From positions 52,744,302 to 52,808,301 of the forward strand of contig CATQJL010000223.1 of the NCBI GenBank assembly GCA_958299035.1: a stretch of DNA of 64,000 bases. The letters run 5' to 3'. The notes under the pieces are model-generated. The model was not told the DNA's origin. It saw only the letters and a list, made by a program, of their open reading frames with translations, and ran no database searches. Below, piece by piece: positions 10,953-21,985 of this stretch. Made by a program: the position numbers and the translations under genes. Origin of the DNA: Cylicocyclus nassatus (Eukaryota; Nematoda; Chromadorea; Rhabditida; Strongylidae). How positions within the stretch are numbered: the stretch's first letter is position 1; every line of letters begins with the position of its first letter.

Positions 10953-13415
10953 AAGAACTTTATGTATAGTTTGATTAAGAAATGTGTAGCTAAAGAGTTG
11001 TATTGTGAACGGTTTCTGCCTGGGAGCCTCTGGAATAGAGTGGTGAGTGAGTCTAAGAGCATTTGCTACTCGATTCGCTCCAATGCCAAAGTGCGATTAC
11101 AACGAAAATTCGACAAGTTGCTAGAAAGTAGACAATCATCCAAAACAGTAGCGTCCACCAACCTTTGTTTGTCAGACCACCAAAATGCTACTCATACTGA
11201 CCACAATGAATTCATTCAGTCACGAGTCACTATTGTTGGCGGTGCAACTATATCAAAGGATGCCTCATCCTTACTCAGTTTGGGGCCAAGCTTCTCACCC
11301 GCGCAATCATTATGTCCTGGTGTCATGCGTAAAATTGTAGGCAATTTACAGCAAGTTCAAGATCGCTTACGTTACAAAGCAAAGATAGAACAACAACAAT
11401 CCAAACCGAGAGTGACCGTGGCATTGCCTGCGATACCATTCCCGCCCATGTTCTACAAGCCGCAAGAGCCAATACCTTCCATTGACTCTGCTTTTCAAGT
11501 ATTTGCCACTTCGGTCTTCACTGTTCTCAAACGATATAACCGCACAAGTCAAGTCCCTAATCTTACACCAGCGCAAAGAAGAGGTTTGAGAGAACTTCGA
11601 GAACTCTCAGCTACGAATATCAAAATCGGGATCACTGATAAGGGAGGTGAATTCATAGTTATGCCGAAACAGTTGGAGATTGCCATAATACAACAGCATC
11701 TCCAAGACGACACAACATATTGCGTATCTTCTGAGCAAGAATTCACAAAACAATATAAAAAGTTGAACAAGGTTTGGACTGAAATAGCGCGAACAGCAGG
11801 CCTCGCAAAGCGAACTGTATCCCGCCTCAAGATTGATGTACCAGTCTGTCCTGTACTATACGTACTCATTAAAACACACAAATTACCATCCGACTTGCTC
11901 AATTCAGAAAATCCTTCGGACTACAAAGTTCGCCCTATCATCAGTAACGTCGGTGGTCCGACACACAGGATATCCTGGTTACTCAATCTGATATTGACAC
12001 AATTACTAAAACATGTCCCCGCACACTTGTCCAATACGAATGCCTTACTTAACCATTTGAAAACTGCGCGATTCAGTGAAAATGACGTCATAGAATCCTT
12101 TGACGTCACCTCTCTATTTACAAATGTCTCAAATTCCAATGCGTTAGAAGCCGTTTTCGAATTAATGTCCGAAAAGAGTAACAGTATCAATTTCTATGGC
12201 TTTAACATACAACAAATTATGGCATTGTTGAGTGAATGTTTAGAATGTTCGGTTTTCAAATGGGCGGGACAGTATTATAAACAAACTAGGGGACTCGCAA
12301 TGGGTCAGCGTTTGGCACCTATTTTAGCAATAGCATTTATGTCAAAGATAGAAAAACCAATTCTCAACCGCCGACCTGTTCTTTACTACAGATACATTGA
12401 TGATACTATCATCGTGTGTCCAACACAAGCGGAAATGGACCTATGCTTTGACATACTCAATGCTCAATCAACTGACATCAAATTCACAAGGGAAACACCT
12501 AAGCAGGGATGGTTGCCATTCCTCAATGTCCAGATCTGCTTATGCAGAGGAGAGTACAGAACACGCTGGTATAGAAAACCAACCAATAAGAACATACTTG
12601 TACATTACTCTTCTGCACACCCAATTAAAATGAAACTTAGCATTATCAGAAACATGCTGCGGACGTCAAAAAGAGTATCTTCAAATAGCACTTTAGAATC
12701 CGCATCGACCAAACAGGCTATCCAAATTGCACACGCAAACGGTTACCTGCTGTCGAAAAACGAAAACACAAACGTTCGTCACAAGGATAATGCTACAGTT
12801 TTCAATGATGTCAGTTGCGAAAAGGTGTCATTCCTTATGCCATTCATATCGGATAAGTTAAGCGCTGCGATTAGAAACTGCGTTCATAAAGCTGGCCTGC
12901 AAAATATGCTTAGAGTTGTCGAAGTCCCACCCCCAAACCTCAAGCAGCGCCTGGTGCGTAACAGAGGTTACGATCCAGCCTGTTCAAAAACAGACTGTAA
13001 TATATGCAATTCTAACAAACCGGGAGATTGCATGTGTCGTGGCGCAGTGTACTTATCTTGTAAACTGTGTGGGGAAGAATATATTGGAGAAACAGGAAGA
13101 CCGCTGTATGTACGAATTAACGAACATTTGGACGGAATGAGAAAATCGCGAGTGTCCACGCCTTTTGGCGCACATCGTGTACTTTGCCACCAGGACATAG
13201 AGTTTCAAATTAGCGTTGCTATCCTTTCGAAAGAAACCGACATTACAGCACGAAAGACCATAGAAGCTTGTTGGATCACGTCCAAATGTCCCAAACTGAA
13301 CAGAAAGGAAGAGAAAATGGCTATCAATAGTGAGCTCATCCCATTCTTATCATTGTGTGGATTTGAGTCTGACCTTAGAAGGGAACCTCATTCCATCACA
13401 CGAGTTAGCATATAG
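10929..13415 (+). CDS. Penelope-like RT-GIY-YIG polyprotein, copy B
   Basis: An 828-codon open frame. The first eight or so residues come from the partial PLE copy read backwards, so this ATG is an accident of the junction; true PLE sequence starts at AKNFMYS (about 10953) and lacks the N-terminal ~95 residues present in copy A. Domains in order: N-terminal region; TDKGGEF and VLIKTHKLPSD; RT with RPIISNVGGP, SFDVTSLFTNV, AMGQRLAPILA, YIDD, and the PFLNVQI thumb-side motif; a Cys cluster (CSKTDCNICNSNKPGDC); a GIY-YIG endonuclease with EYIGETGRPLYVRINEH and ending in ARKTIEACW. Products of this family copy RNA at nicks made by the nuclease. It resembles nematode EN+ PLEs. It may be the right mirror copy of A rather than an independent insertion. 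Confidence 0.88.
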   Translation: MKLYVLVAKNFMYSLIKKCVAKELYCERFLPGSLWNRVVSESKSICYSIRSNAKVRLQRKFDKLLESRQSSKTVASTNLCLSDHQNATHTDHNEFIQSRVTIVGGATISKDASSLLSLGPSFSPAQSLCPGVMRKIVGNLQQVQDRLRYKAKIEQQQSKPRVTVALPAIPFPPMFYKPQEPIPSIDSAFQVFATSVFTVLKRYNRTSQVPNLTPAQRRGLRELRELSATNIKIGITDKGGEFIVMPKQLEIAIIQQHLQDDTTYCVSSEQEFTKQYKKLNKVWTEIARTAGLAKRTVSRLKIDVPVCPVLYVLIKTHKLPSDLLNSENPSDYKVRPIISNVGGPTHRISWLLNLILTQLLKHVPAHLSNTNALLNHLKTARFSENDVIESFDVTSLFTNVSNSNALEAVFELMSEKSNSINFYGFNIQQIMALLSECLECSVFKWAGQYYKQTRGLAMGQRLAPILAIAFMSKIEKPILNRRPVLYYRYIDDTIIVCPTQAEMDLCFDILNAQSTDIKFTRETPKQGWLPFLNVQICLCRGEYRTRWYRKPTNKNILVHYSSAHPIKMKLSIIRNMLRTSKRVSSNSTLESASTKQAIQIAHANGYLLSKNENTNVRHKDNATVFNDVSCEKVSFLMPFISDKLSAAIRNCVHKAGLQNMLRVVEVPPPNLKQRLVRNRGYDPACSKTDCNICNSNKPGDCMCRGAVYLSCKLCGEEYIGETGRPLYVRINEHLDGMRKSRVSTPFGAHRVLCHQDIEFQISVAILSKETDITARKTIEACWITSKCPKLNRKEEKMAINSELIPFLSLCGFESDLRREPHSITRVSI

Positions 13416-13509
13416 TGGCCTGACTAAGTGTCAGAGTGGTGGACAGCCACTTGAAGTGTATCGCTGAAGGTATGTCTACCCTTGGAGCGTCGAATACTGA
13501 CTCACTTTC

Positions 13510-13549
13510 CAGGTCTTGAAAAAGGCGACCTTGCCGAAACGTCGACCTG
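13510..13549 (+). ncRNA. Hammerhead-like hairpin, PLE copy B
   Basis: Plus-strand copy: CAGGTC stem, TTGAAAAAGGC, loop, GCC, GAAACGTC, GACCTG. Stem II is intact, as in copy A. The CUGAUGA box is degenerate. Confidence 0.6.
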
Positions 13550-13631
13550 CTTACTGTATTGATGTTATATGGATAAACGAATAACAATCTTGGAACGCTT
13601 TAACTTATTGAGAACTACTATACTGAACATA

Positions 13632-14287
13632 AGATGTGCACACTGTTTGATCGTCAATACTCTTGCTTTCATGTCTTTTCCCGAGTTTTAGATACCCTAT
13701 AGAGCGAGCTTCAACTTAGATTAACAGTATGGAACGAATAGCTCTTCGTTACTGTAAGATTATGGTAGAAACTTCGAGGAGGAATTTAAGCCATTGCAAG
13801 CGGTATTTTGCGTCGAAAGCAAAGCCAAACAAATCAGAAGCTCTTGAAGTGAGCTAATCGTAATCGCTGATTCTGAATATGAAGCTTCCACTTCAGCGTA
13901 GTGCGTCTTTCTGTAGCTATTTCAGATTTAGGGTAACAAGTGTTTTTCCAATGTTTGTTAGACATGTGATTACGACATCAAGAAAGCTCGAAAAGCTTGT
14001 GAAAAGTTATATAGTGAAATCAGCGTGCCCGAAAACCTTACTACACAAATTTTCAGTTCTTTTTGAAATTATCTCATTAAAAGGAATATTCCACCATAAC
14101 GCTATGAGCTTAAAGTTCATACCGTACCGTAATCCTACAGTAATGAAGAGTGCTTGATGATTCGCTCCATACTTCAATCTAAGATGAACCTCGGTCTACA
14201 CAATAATACCTTAAGCTGGGCAAAATACCTGAAAGCAAGAGAGTTACTAACGATCAAACAGTGTGCACATCTTTTTGGGACACTCTG
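13632..14287. mobile_element. Fold-back MITE, family A, copy 3 (truncated by PLE)
   Basis: Begins mid-TIR (GATGTGCACACTG) next to the PLE 3' end and ends CACTCTG followed by TATA. Mirror image of copy 2. Confidence 0.8.
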
Positions 14288-14483
14288 TATATGTTCGCAG
14301 AAGCATGACTGTAAAACACAACCAAGAATTTGAATTAAGGCAGATTGCGAGAGAAAGAAACAAGGGGAAGGCTACTAAAGAATGGACAGAGTATAAAGGA
14401 GAGCTTCGGCACACGTCGGAACTTGCTATGCATAGCCAGGAAAACTTCTAAACAGGCCTCAAAGCTCTGCACCCCTTTTTTGT
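14288..14483 (+). other. Sequence between MITE and LINE, with a short open frame
   Basis: An open frame ends at 14451 (…GKATKEWTEYKGELRHTSEL… region) and has a charged, protein-like composition unlike the MITE around its start. I do not recognise it; it may be a LINE ORF1 remnant or a captured exon. Mirrored in the left arm at about 6697-6890. Confidence 0.3.
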
Positions 14484-17017
14484 TTGCTTTTCAATTCACG
14501 TAGTTTAGTCAATAAAATTTTCCTTTTGCACACTTTTCTTTGTTTCTATTCTCCGACACTATCCATTGTACAGACCGAGCTAGTCGTAGAGCATGTACAA
14601 ATCTCCGTTAAATTCGATTCTGACATCCTTTGTCTTGACATATGGTCATCCTCTTTTTTCTCTCCTTTAAGATTTATCGTCGTTTGCCGGCCACCACATT
14701 CTACAAGCAGTGATCACCTTTCTTTGGCTAATCTCCTACATGATCTATGCTCCCTCCCATTTGATACCATAGTCCTGGGTGATTTCATTTATAGATGTTC
14801 TACCTCCTGCCACTCGCGCTAATACTCGGCTTATTTCCTTCTTTCGCAATAATAACCTCCATCAAAATGTGTCCATTCCCACTAGGGACAATTCAGCAGT
14901 TGATTTGGTATTTTCAACAAGAAGGATAGTTTACAATGTTGAAATACTGCCTCCTTTTGCTCCACAGACCACAATACTATGAGTTTCGAGACTAATTTTA
15001 ACCAAAGAAAAAGCGCGTTTCTGCCGTATCTCGATTTCCGGAAAGCAGACTTTGCCAAAATCAATAATGATCTACAAAAGATCAGCTGGTATGACGTCTT
15101 CGCGAATTACGAATCAATTGACGACCTTTACCATCGCTGTTGTAGGGTGCTGTATGATATCCTTGCCAAGCATGTCCCTTTCCGGTCTGAAACTCCTCAA
15201 ACAGTAGACTGTCCTAGCCACATCTGAAACCTCTTAGAGAAAAAAACCAGACTTTTTGCAAAATTACCTGACGCGTTGAATAATCAACCTTATAGAAAGG
15301 TATGTAAGGATATCAGCCATCATATCAAGAAATATTTGGCCAACCGCGAAAAACGTCTTTCAAGCAACAATCAAAGCAGCTCTATTAATATTTTAGATTC
15401 AAGACCAAGGGGCAACTAAAGCTTAGTCTCTTTACAGATGAACAAGGGAATACATGAGGTACCAGTAAATACTTTTCTGGCTTTTTCACATCAACGAACA
15501 ACTCTACTGATGCAAGAAGTCCCGCTCCTTACACAAAATTGCTTGAAATAAGCGAAGGCTGCACAGAGTTTTTTGTTGAGCCTTACAAAATTCACGAGGT
15601 TCTAACGAAATTGAAACCAACGAGTTCCGCGGCATATGACGGGCTTCCACAAATCATTTACCGAAAGTGTGCCCGGGTCCTCATCATTCCGTTGTCCTTC
15701 ATTTTTAATGCTTCTTTTTTACTCGGTCAGGTGCCACAAATTTGAAAAGAAGCGCTGGTTACTGCCACACTTAAACGCAAACATCTCAGTGTAGTTTCCA
15801 ATTTCCGCCCGATCAGTATCCCCTCTGGTAAAATCCTTGAAAAAATTGTCAGTGAGAGATCAATTGAGTGGTCAGATAGGCACAAGACTTCGGTTCAGCA
15901 TGGCTTCCTCCGTGGAGGTTCGACAACGGCGTTACTCTCTGATTCGTTCTACGACGGATAAATGCTGTAAACCATGGTTCAGGTAGATATCGTCTTTTGT
16001 GATCCAAGGCCTTTGATAGAGTAAACCACTTAAAACTACTTTCAAAACTTGAAACATACGGTATTCGAGCAACTACTTTCCTGGTTCTCATCTTATTTCA
16101 AGAACAGAGGGATGACATTGCGCGTTGGGAACGGTCACTCAGAACGATTTTGTTGTAGCACTGGTGTACTTCAAGGTGGTATACTTTCTCCACTACTCTT
16201 TCTTACGTATACAGCAGAACTGCCGTTTCTAAAAACTCATCCGGAAATTAGGATCCAAACTTTTTGCAGACATATCAAAATATTTATTTATTTATTTATT
16301 TATTTATTCAATACGCACAAGGCGTGCCCATACAACAGAAAAACGAAGCATCACACCAAATAACCAGCAACAAAAAATAAAACAAAAAAGGCAAACTCCC
16401 CACTGAATCAGTTCAAGTCCAGTCCGCAAAATCTTCCTGGGAATGGAAAGGGGGTGAGCTTGTTTAGACATATATGAAGTCATCACGGGTATAGAGGTAT
16501 ACTTCTGTTATAATGATGAGAAGGAGGCGCGCGAATCAATTTCAAGTTCGATGGCTAAAATGATCCTCTGGCTAAAAGCTGGGATATATGTACCTGTCAA
16601 TGCGCGCAAATCAAAGGTCTTACATCTTGGCAACTCTCAGCCCTGCACTTACCAGTGTGATGGCATTGACCTGGAAATCTGTGGGAACACCAAAGATTTT
16701 ATCCTTGTTGATGATCAGCTTAGTTTCACACATCATTACGAAGTGATTACCAGAAAAGCTCTATCAATTCTTTTCATTATACTGGGGAGCACCCATAGCA
16801 CTGATCTCAACCTTCTTGTCAGACTTTGTGGACCTTACGTATTGCCGCATCTAAAGTATGCATCTCCAGTGTATCTCCACACTTGAAGAAAAACATTGAA
16901 AAACTTGAAAAAGTGCAAAGAACTTTACTTTCACAAAAATTATGTACTACAGATGCTACCCAAATGCTGATTATCCCCAGTCATTGCCATCGCATGAGGC
17001 AAGGCTTACCGCATTAA
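14484..17017 (+). pseudogene. Decayed CR1/Jockey-like LINE (right palindrome arm)
   Basis: Plus-strand mirror of 4163-6697. Endonuclease pieces lie at 14484-14982, a linker at 14979-15227, RT fingers and palm at 15539-16363 (KCARVLIIPLSFIFNASF, then GVLQGGILSPLLF), and a C-terminal piece at 16551-17017. An unrelated insert with an (ATTT)n run at about 16280-16510 splits the RT where the FADD box should be. Several stops and frame changes are present. Confidence 0.8.
16281..16311. repeat. (ATTT)n microsatellite
   Basis: Tandem ATTT units inside the LINE remnant, the mirror of 4873-4902. Confidence 0.8.
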
Positions 17018-17360
17018 AGCTACGGAGCTTGAAGTACAGACGAATGACCTAATGTAATGACCTAATTTTCTGCTTTCGCATCATCAGATTGGAAACCACA
17101 TTAAAGCCTAGTGAATATTGGTCTTTTAGACCTTATGGAAATCGATCGGGTGATTTGGTCTGGGATATAGGAGACTGGGAAACAGAAGACTCTCTCTCGC
17201 TTTCAATTTTATATAGCGCACCGCAAGGTGGCTTGAGCTTTTTCCAAGAGCTATAACCTTCTCTAGAACATCCGCAAAATTCCGCAAAAACTTAGCCGAA
17301 ATCAATGTTTTGTCGTCTTTTGGAATCTTTGACGTTTGAAGTTAGCGCTCTAACACAGTA

Positions 17361-17430
17361 GCACAACTTAGCTTAACGCTTTGATTTCCTCTTTTACTAT
17401 AAACAAGTTTGACAAGTCTGAAGAATTTTG
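17361..17430 (+). repeat. Direct repeat flanking the palindrome, right copy
   Basis: Same orientation and about 70 bp, matching 3836-3906 apart from homopolymer changes (TTAACG versus TTAAACG; GAAGAATTTT versus GAAGATTTT). Confidence 0.85.
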
Positions 17431-20331
17431 ATTTCTAAGTCACTAGATCAAGCCTATTTTTGCTCTCTAACACAACAAGCTATATACTCGCGTCTTCTCG
17501 CACTAGTAGCCGTTTGAAGGCACCGTCCACCCAAATCCTCGACTTCCATGTTTTTGTCGCTTCCGGGCCTTCTGAAGGTCCTGATTCCGAATATGTAGTC
17601 GAGAATCTGCGAAATCCTCAAATACTCCCGTTTTAAAGAACGGTGCAATACAAGTCGCGGGACTGCGGCGCTGATATTTGCCGGGCGCGCTACATGCAAG
17701 CCTTCAAAGTGGGCGTGGTAACCAGCTGGGCGGAGTGACCAGCACCAGATTACGTCTCTTCCGGAGCGGATTTCTCGCTCCGGAAGCAATCTTTTGCTGC
17801 GCAGCTTGGGGGTTTGAGTGGTTTAGGGGCCCACGCTAGTATGCCATCGTAATCTCGTCAACCCTCGCTCTAGGTGAACGGTGTCTTTAAGGATTCCGCA
17901 AGTTGGCGAGACTGGGCCTTGGCCTTGAGGTCCCCCCTTCTTTCACGCCCAGGGTCTCTGGCAGATTCGTCCGCCTGGGTAAAGTTGACATCGCCCCTAG
18001 GTAAATATTGGCCTTATTCGCGTCTAGGTTTGGGCGTAGGATCTTGACAGAACCCTCGCCTTAAGAGGAACGACGCATAGCCCCGACGGAAGACGAACTG
18101 AAGATCAAGAGCAAATGTTACTGTGCCAATCTCGTGTTGGTGCTTTTGTTTTCAAGAATTTTGTCTCGAGAGTTTCTTTGCAAGTTTTTTTGCAATTTTT
18201 TGGCACACTTTTCGTGTAGTTAGTTCTAATATATAAAGAATCGTAAGGCCAATTTGAAAATCATCAAATAGCGGGAAACCGCGGTGCGGTCCCGAAACGC
18301 GAGGATACGTCTAGCACCCTTAATTACTGGCTCACTAGTAGTATAAAATAAAATATCAAACACAGCGCAGTCAGTTGAAGACAGCGTCCAGGCAGAATCT
18401 CTTCCAGGCCGTTTTTGGCGCTGATTCCAAATATGGCACTAAAAAGGAATTCTTCAAAAACACCATTTTTGAGAGAATTTTGTGAGAAACGTGGACGAAT
18501 AAGCACTCGTCTTGCTTCAAACGCAATCCTTGTCGAAAGCAAGCATTGACGGACATACTCTATGTGTCCCATTGTGTTTGCCACGTAAAAACACGTCAAA
18601 GGCTGAGAAGATTTCGTTTAGGGGCGGGCCGTGCAAAGAAGTGGGCGTGGTCCTCAAGGCTCGGCGTTTTTTGCGCCGATTTTCTCCTTTTACAGGAGGT
18701 GTACAAGATCGGATTGCGATTGTGCGATAGTTTTGGATCGAGGTATTAGTACTTGGCTTTGAAAGTATCCAATGATGTCCAAATCTGCCCGGACGCTGCT
18801 TTTAACACATTCACGACATTACGACCCACCGGTGGGTCGACCTTTGTCAGTATACGATGGGATTCTACAGGGTTCTGGCACATGATTTGGACACCTTGGC
18901 GAAGCTCCAGCCAGAGTGGTCCGTATTCGGGATACTGTAAAGTAATGTTACGGTAGGTATACCGTAGATAGAGGTGAGGCACAGACTTTAGCTCAAATTT
19001 TTTGCAGAAAGTGCTGTTTTTGAAAAATCAAGTTTACATGCACGAGAAATGCAGGAAGGGTACGAGACTGATGTCAGCCCATCAAAAATTATCGATTTTA
19101 TTGATTTTATTGATTTTTCGCATTGTTCATCCCAGGAAACTCAAACCTTACATAGATAGGTTTTTAGCATGCTGGTTACGAAAATAATAGTCTCAAGTTC
19201 TGCTACCTTCTTCTTCCATCAGTTTCTTGATTCTTATGAAAATTCTACCGTACTGCTACCGTAGTCCCACCGTGGGAAAGTAGTAAACAAAGTAGACACT
19301 ATAATCGTGATCGGCACGTGAAATAACCCCAAAACAAAATTGTTTATGAAAATCCATGATGTTGGGTTTGTACAGAATGACTACTGTATAATGTCAAAAA
19401 CCGAAATAAATCGTATTTCTGCAATCAGCGCCTTCGATAACCCTTGTGGGAAACTTCTCGGAAACATGATTGAATTTTCTTCAAAAAGACTACCACTTCG
19501 GACAATACGACCCACGGCAGTGATCGAAAAATCGGCTTTGTCGCGAATATGTTAAAAGGGGCGTTACTCTTCTCAAATGGCTCAAAATGCTTTGGAGGCA
19601 CTGCGCTCAAGAAACGTTTGCTTTCCTGTGGCTAAAGCACTCTAATTAGCTCCTATCAACTCTATGAGATGAATTAAGCTTTCTTTTTATAGATTAACTT
19701 GTTTAGCGCTTAGAAAATCTCTGCGTTCTTGTTGTGTTTTTTAAAAGTTCCGACCTTACCCTAGAAACTCAGCATGTAAAGTCCTACGGTGAAGTAAGCA
19801 CATTGTATATGGATTTATTTATTTATTTATTTGTGCACATATGTGCGCTACAACAATACTGAAAGTTAGAGCGTCCAACTCAACGAACTCAAGGGGAGTT
19901 AGTAACATACAGGCAAATGGACATCAGGTCCACCGCTAGAAATAAGGCTTTTGTAAAATCAAGCTCATTACCGCTAGAACTGAAGCCGCTGTTCCCTCAA
20001 GCGTAAACAGAGATAATAGTTCGCACACCAGTCGGCCAAGTATGCACTGGTGCGCCTCTAACACCAGATGGCATGCCTGGAGCCTTCGGAGTGACAGGTA
20101 TACCGACTGAACCCCTGTCGAACCAGGCTTACCAGTAGAGGAATACTCTGGGCATAGGCTAAAAAAACTATCGGTGGGGTATCCACAGTGAAGTAAGAGC
20201 TGAGTAATGAGATAAATAGAATAGAAAACATTTTGTTTGGATAGGTGGACACTGCGTCACGATCTTAACAAATCCTAGAAAGAATCACGAAACATCCTCT
20301 AGATCAAACATCCGCAGAAGGTAGTTGCTAA
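17431..20331. other. Unassigned 2.9-kb region
   Basis: No gene recognised. The part up to about 18110 is GC-richer than its surroundings. 17758-17787 is a clean hairpin (CTTCCGGAGCG / CGCTCCGGAAG). 18823-18840 is the perfect palindrome CGACCCACCGGTGGGTCG, in a stretch (from about 18805) that resembles the ends of the small elements at 27620 and 57187. Short inverted words TACGGTAGG/CCGTAG occur at 18950-19270. A (TTTA)n run sits at 19813-19833. Open frames of 60-110 codons here lack motifs. Confidence 0.5.
17758..17787. other. Perfect 11-bp-stem hairpin
   Basis: CTTCCGGAGCG, loop of about 7 nt, CGCTCCGGAAG. No adjacent T-run or known RNA gene recognised, so its role is unknown. Confidence 0.7.
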
Positions 20332-20789
20332 CAAGGAAAGGAAGGTTGGTCGAAGTGGCCTTTTGAAATGAGATGTATACTGTCTTGTAGAGCTTGGAAC
20401 GGAGATTCCAAATTTTGCTATCTGCTGCGGGCTTCTGGGCCAGGAGTTAGAAGGTTTTTGTGAGTAAAAAGTTGAATGCAAGATCACTGTAAAATCAGTC
20501 GTAACAATTTTTTCTAGGGCTTAGCTGGTAATCGGGTCACTCGGTGTAACAGATATTCTTGATTCAAATATACCAACTCGCTGCTGCCTCATTTGCACGT
20601 TAGGAAAAGGTTACAACTGATTTCATAATAATTTTGCACTGTGATTTTTACTCACAAAAACCTTCATAACTCCTCGCCCAGAAGCCCGCAGCAGACAGCA
20701 AAGCTAGATTTGGAGTCAGAGTTTCAAGCTCTACAAGATAGTGTACATCTCATTTCGAAAGGCCACTTCGACCAACCTTCCTCCCCTTG
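20332..20789. mobile_element. Fold-back MITE, family C, copy 1
   Basis: Ends CAAGGAAAGGAAGG and CCTTCCTCCCCTTG, with TAA before and after (3-bp target duplication). Inverted halves share CTGCGGGCTTCTGGG and its complement. A second copy with the same ends and the same TAA duplication is at 61781-62241. The 3-bp TWA duplication is typical of PIF/Harbinger elements, so that superfamily is my best guess. No transposase present. Confidence 0.8.
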
Positions 20790-21023
20790 TAAGTAGGAAC
20801 TTCTTGAGTTTGGCTGAGTTTTGGCACGTGATTTATGATCACGTGATCAAGGCTCGAAATCGTGCTAACCCTAGTTTAAGTTTACGACTTGGTTAAAAAC
20901 ATGACGAAAACAGATATTTTTTTGGAAAACAACACCTGGAATAAACCGAAGGATGCGATACGGAATTACGTTTTATAATTCGCAGTTATACATTGACAGT
21001 ACAGCCAAAACAAAGCTATTAGG

Positions 21024-21060
21024 TTGTTGCAAAAATAATGTCCGTTTTTTAGGCCTATAT
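21024..21060 (+). repeat. Isolated mariner-type terminus
   Basis: TTAGGTTGTTGCAAAAATAA starts a mariner/MITE-like terminal inverted repeat, but no matching opposite end was found nearby. Probably one end of a disrupted element. Confidence 0.45.
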
Positions 21061-21079
21061 TCCAAACAATTTTTTCCAT

Positions 21080-21180
21080 CAAACTTCCTTCTGGGCGAGG
21101 AGTTATGAAGGTTTTTGTGAGTAAAAATCACAGTGCAAAATTATTATAAAATCAGTCGTAACCTTTTCCTAACGTGCAAA
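21080..21180 (-). repeat. Half copy of family C MITE
   Basis: Reverse complement of part of the family C copy at about 20600-20700 (TTCTGGGCGAGGAGTTATGAAGG end). It is cut off by the fold-back element that starts at 21181. Confidence 0.7.
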
Positions 21181-21985
21181 TGGTTGTCGGATAATTTCTG
21201 TTACATTTTTATTTTGGTTCTCACACATCTCAGAAGCTTCGGAAAGATCTCATGTTCACGGGTTATGGGCAGGGTCAAAAGGCCTATACAAGGGTAACGT
21301 CGCATTCGCGATCCGTGCGCAGAACACCCACTTTGTGGCTAAAAATCCGTTTCTTCTCGTTTTTGTAAATGAGCTGGCATTTTCTCAGGTGATGAGCGAT
21401 AGACCGGACAACGTGGTATCAGGTAGCGCACAATCTGTATCGTTCAGCTAATAAGGGGGGATAACGCAGACTTGTCTTCACACTTTTCTGAGCGGTTCAA
21501 ATCTCAGTGTGCGCCATCTTTGCAATCATCGGAATTTTTACAAAGAAAACGTCTTCAAAAATTTTCAAAAAATCATTTTCATGTTTTCTGTATTCATTTC
21601 TATACGATGCACATAAAAAGAAGAATTTAGGAAATTTTTGAATTTTTTTGATATTTCTTTTACCCCTCGTTTTTAAAACGCTAGAGGCACCGGAATGCTT
21701 CCATGTGAGGGACAATGCCAAAATACGTTCTAAAAAAATTCTGGAAGAGGAAAAGCGCAAGTAGGTGAAGAGAAAAAGATCAAACAAAAGCTGAAAAATT
21801 TGACTTTTTACAAAACTGCCGTAAACTTATTGATTATCAGTAAATTTGCGGCATTAATCGTGCTAATGGGTAGACCCTGCTATGTCCTAAACCTGTTGCA
21901 AATTTGGGGTTTTCAGAATGCTTCTAGAATTTCCTAGAAATTTTTTAAAAAAGTGTTACGGAAATTATCCGACAACCCAATAGAA
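21181..21985. mobile_element. Fold-back element with GGTTGTCGGATAATTTC ends
   Basis: Left end GGTTGTCGGATAATTTCTG and right end complementary AAATTATCCGACAACCC. About 800 bp, no coding content. The ends resemble a mariner-type TTAGGTTGTC terminus that has lost or changed its first bases. Inserted in a family C fragment. Confidence 0.6.

Larger units (their letters stand above)
10953..17280. repeat. Right arm of 6.3-kb palindrome
   Basis: Reverse complement of 3900-10233. It carries PLE copy B, family A MITE copy 3 and the LINE remnant in plus orientation. The outer end stops at TCCGCAAAAT; 80 bp of unmatched sequence and then the 70-bp direct repeat (17361-17430) follow. Confidence 0.95.

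Noticed and set aside
11367..12190. Antisense frames inside PLE copy B (and their mirror frames in copy A)
   Set aside because: Shadows of the RT frame; no independent motif.
17450..18110. GC-rich stretch as rRNA, snRNA or SL RNA gene
   Set aside because: No match to 5S, U1, U6 or SL1 sequences I know; no SL-type GTTTAATTACCCAAG found.
21497..21787. 96-codon minus-strand frame
   Set aside because: Lies in a fold-back element, low complexity, no motif.
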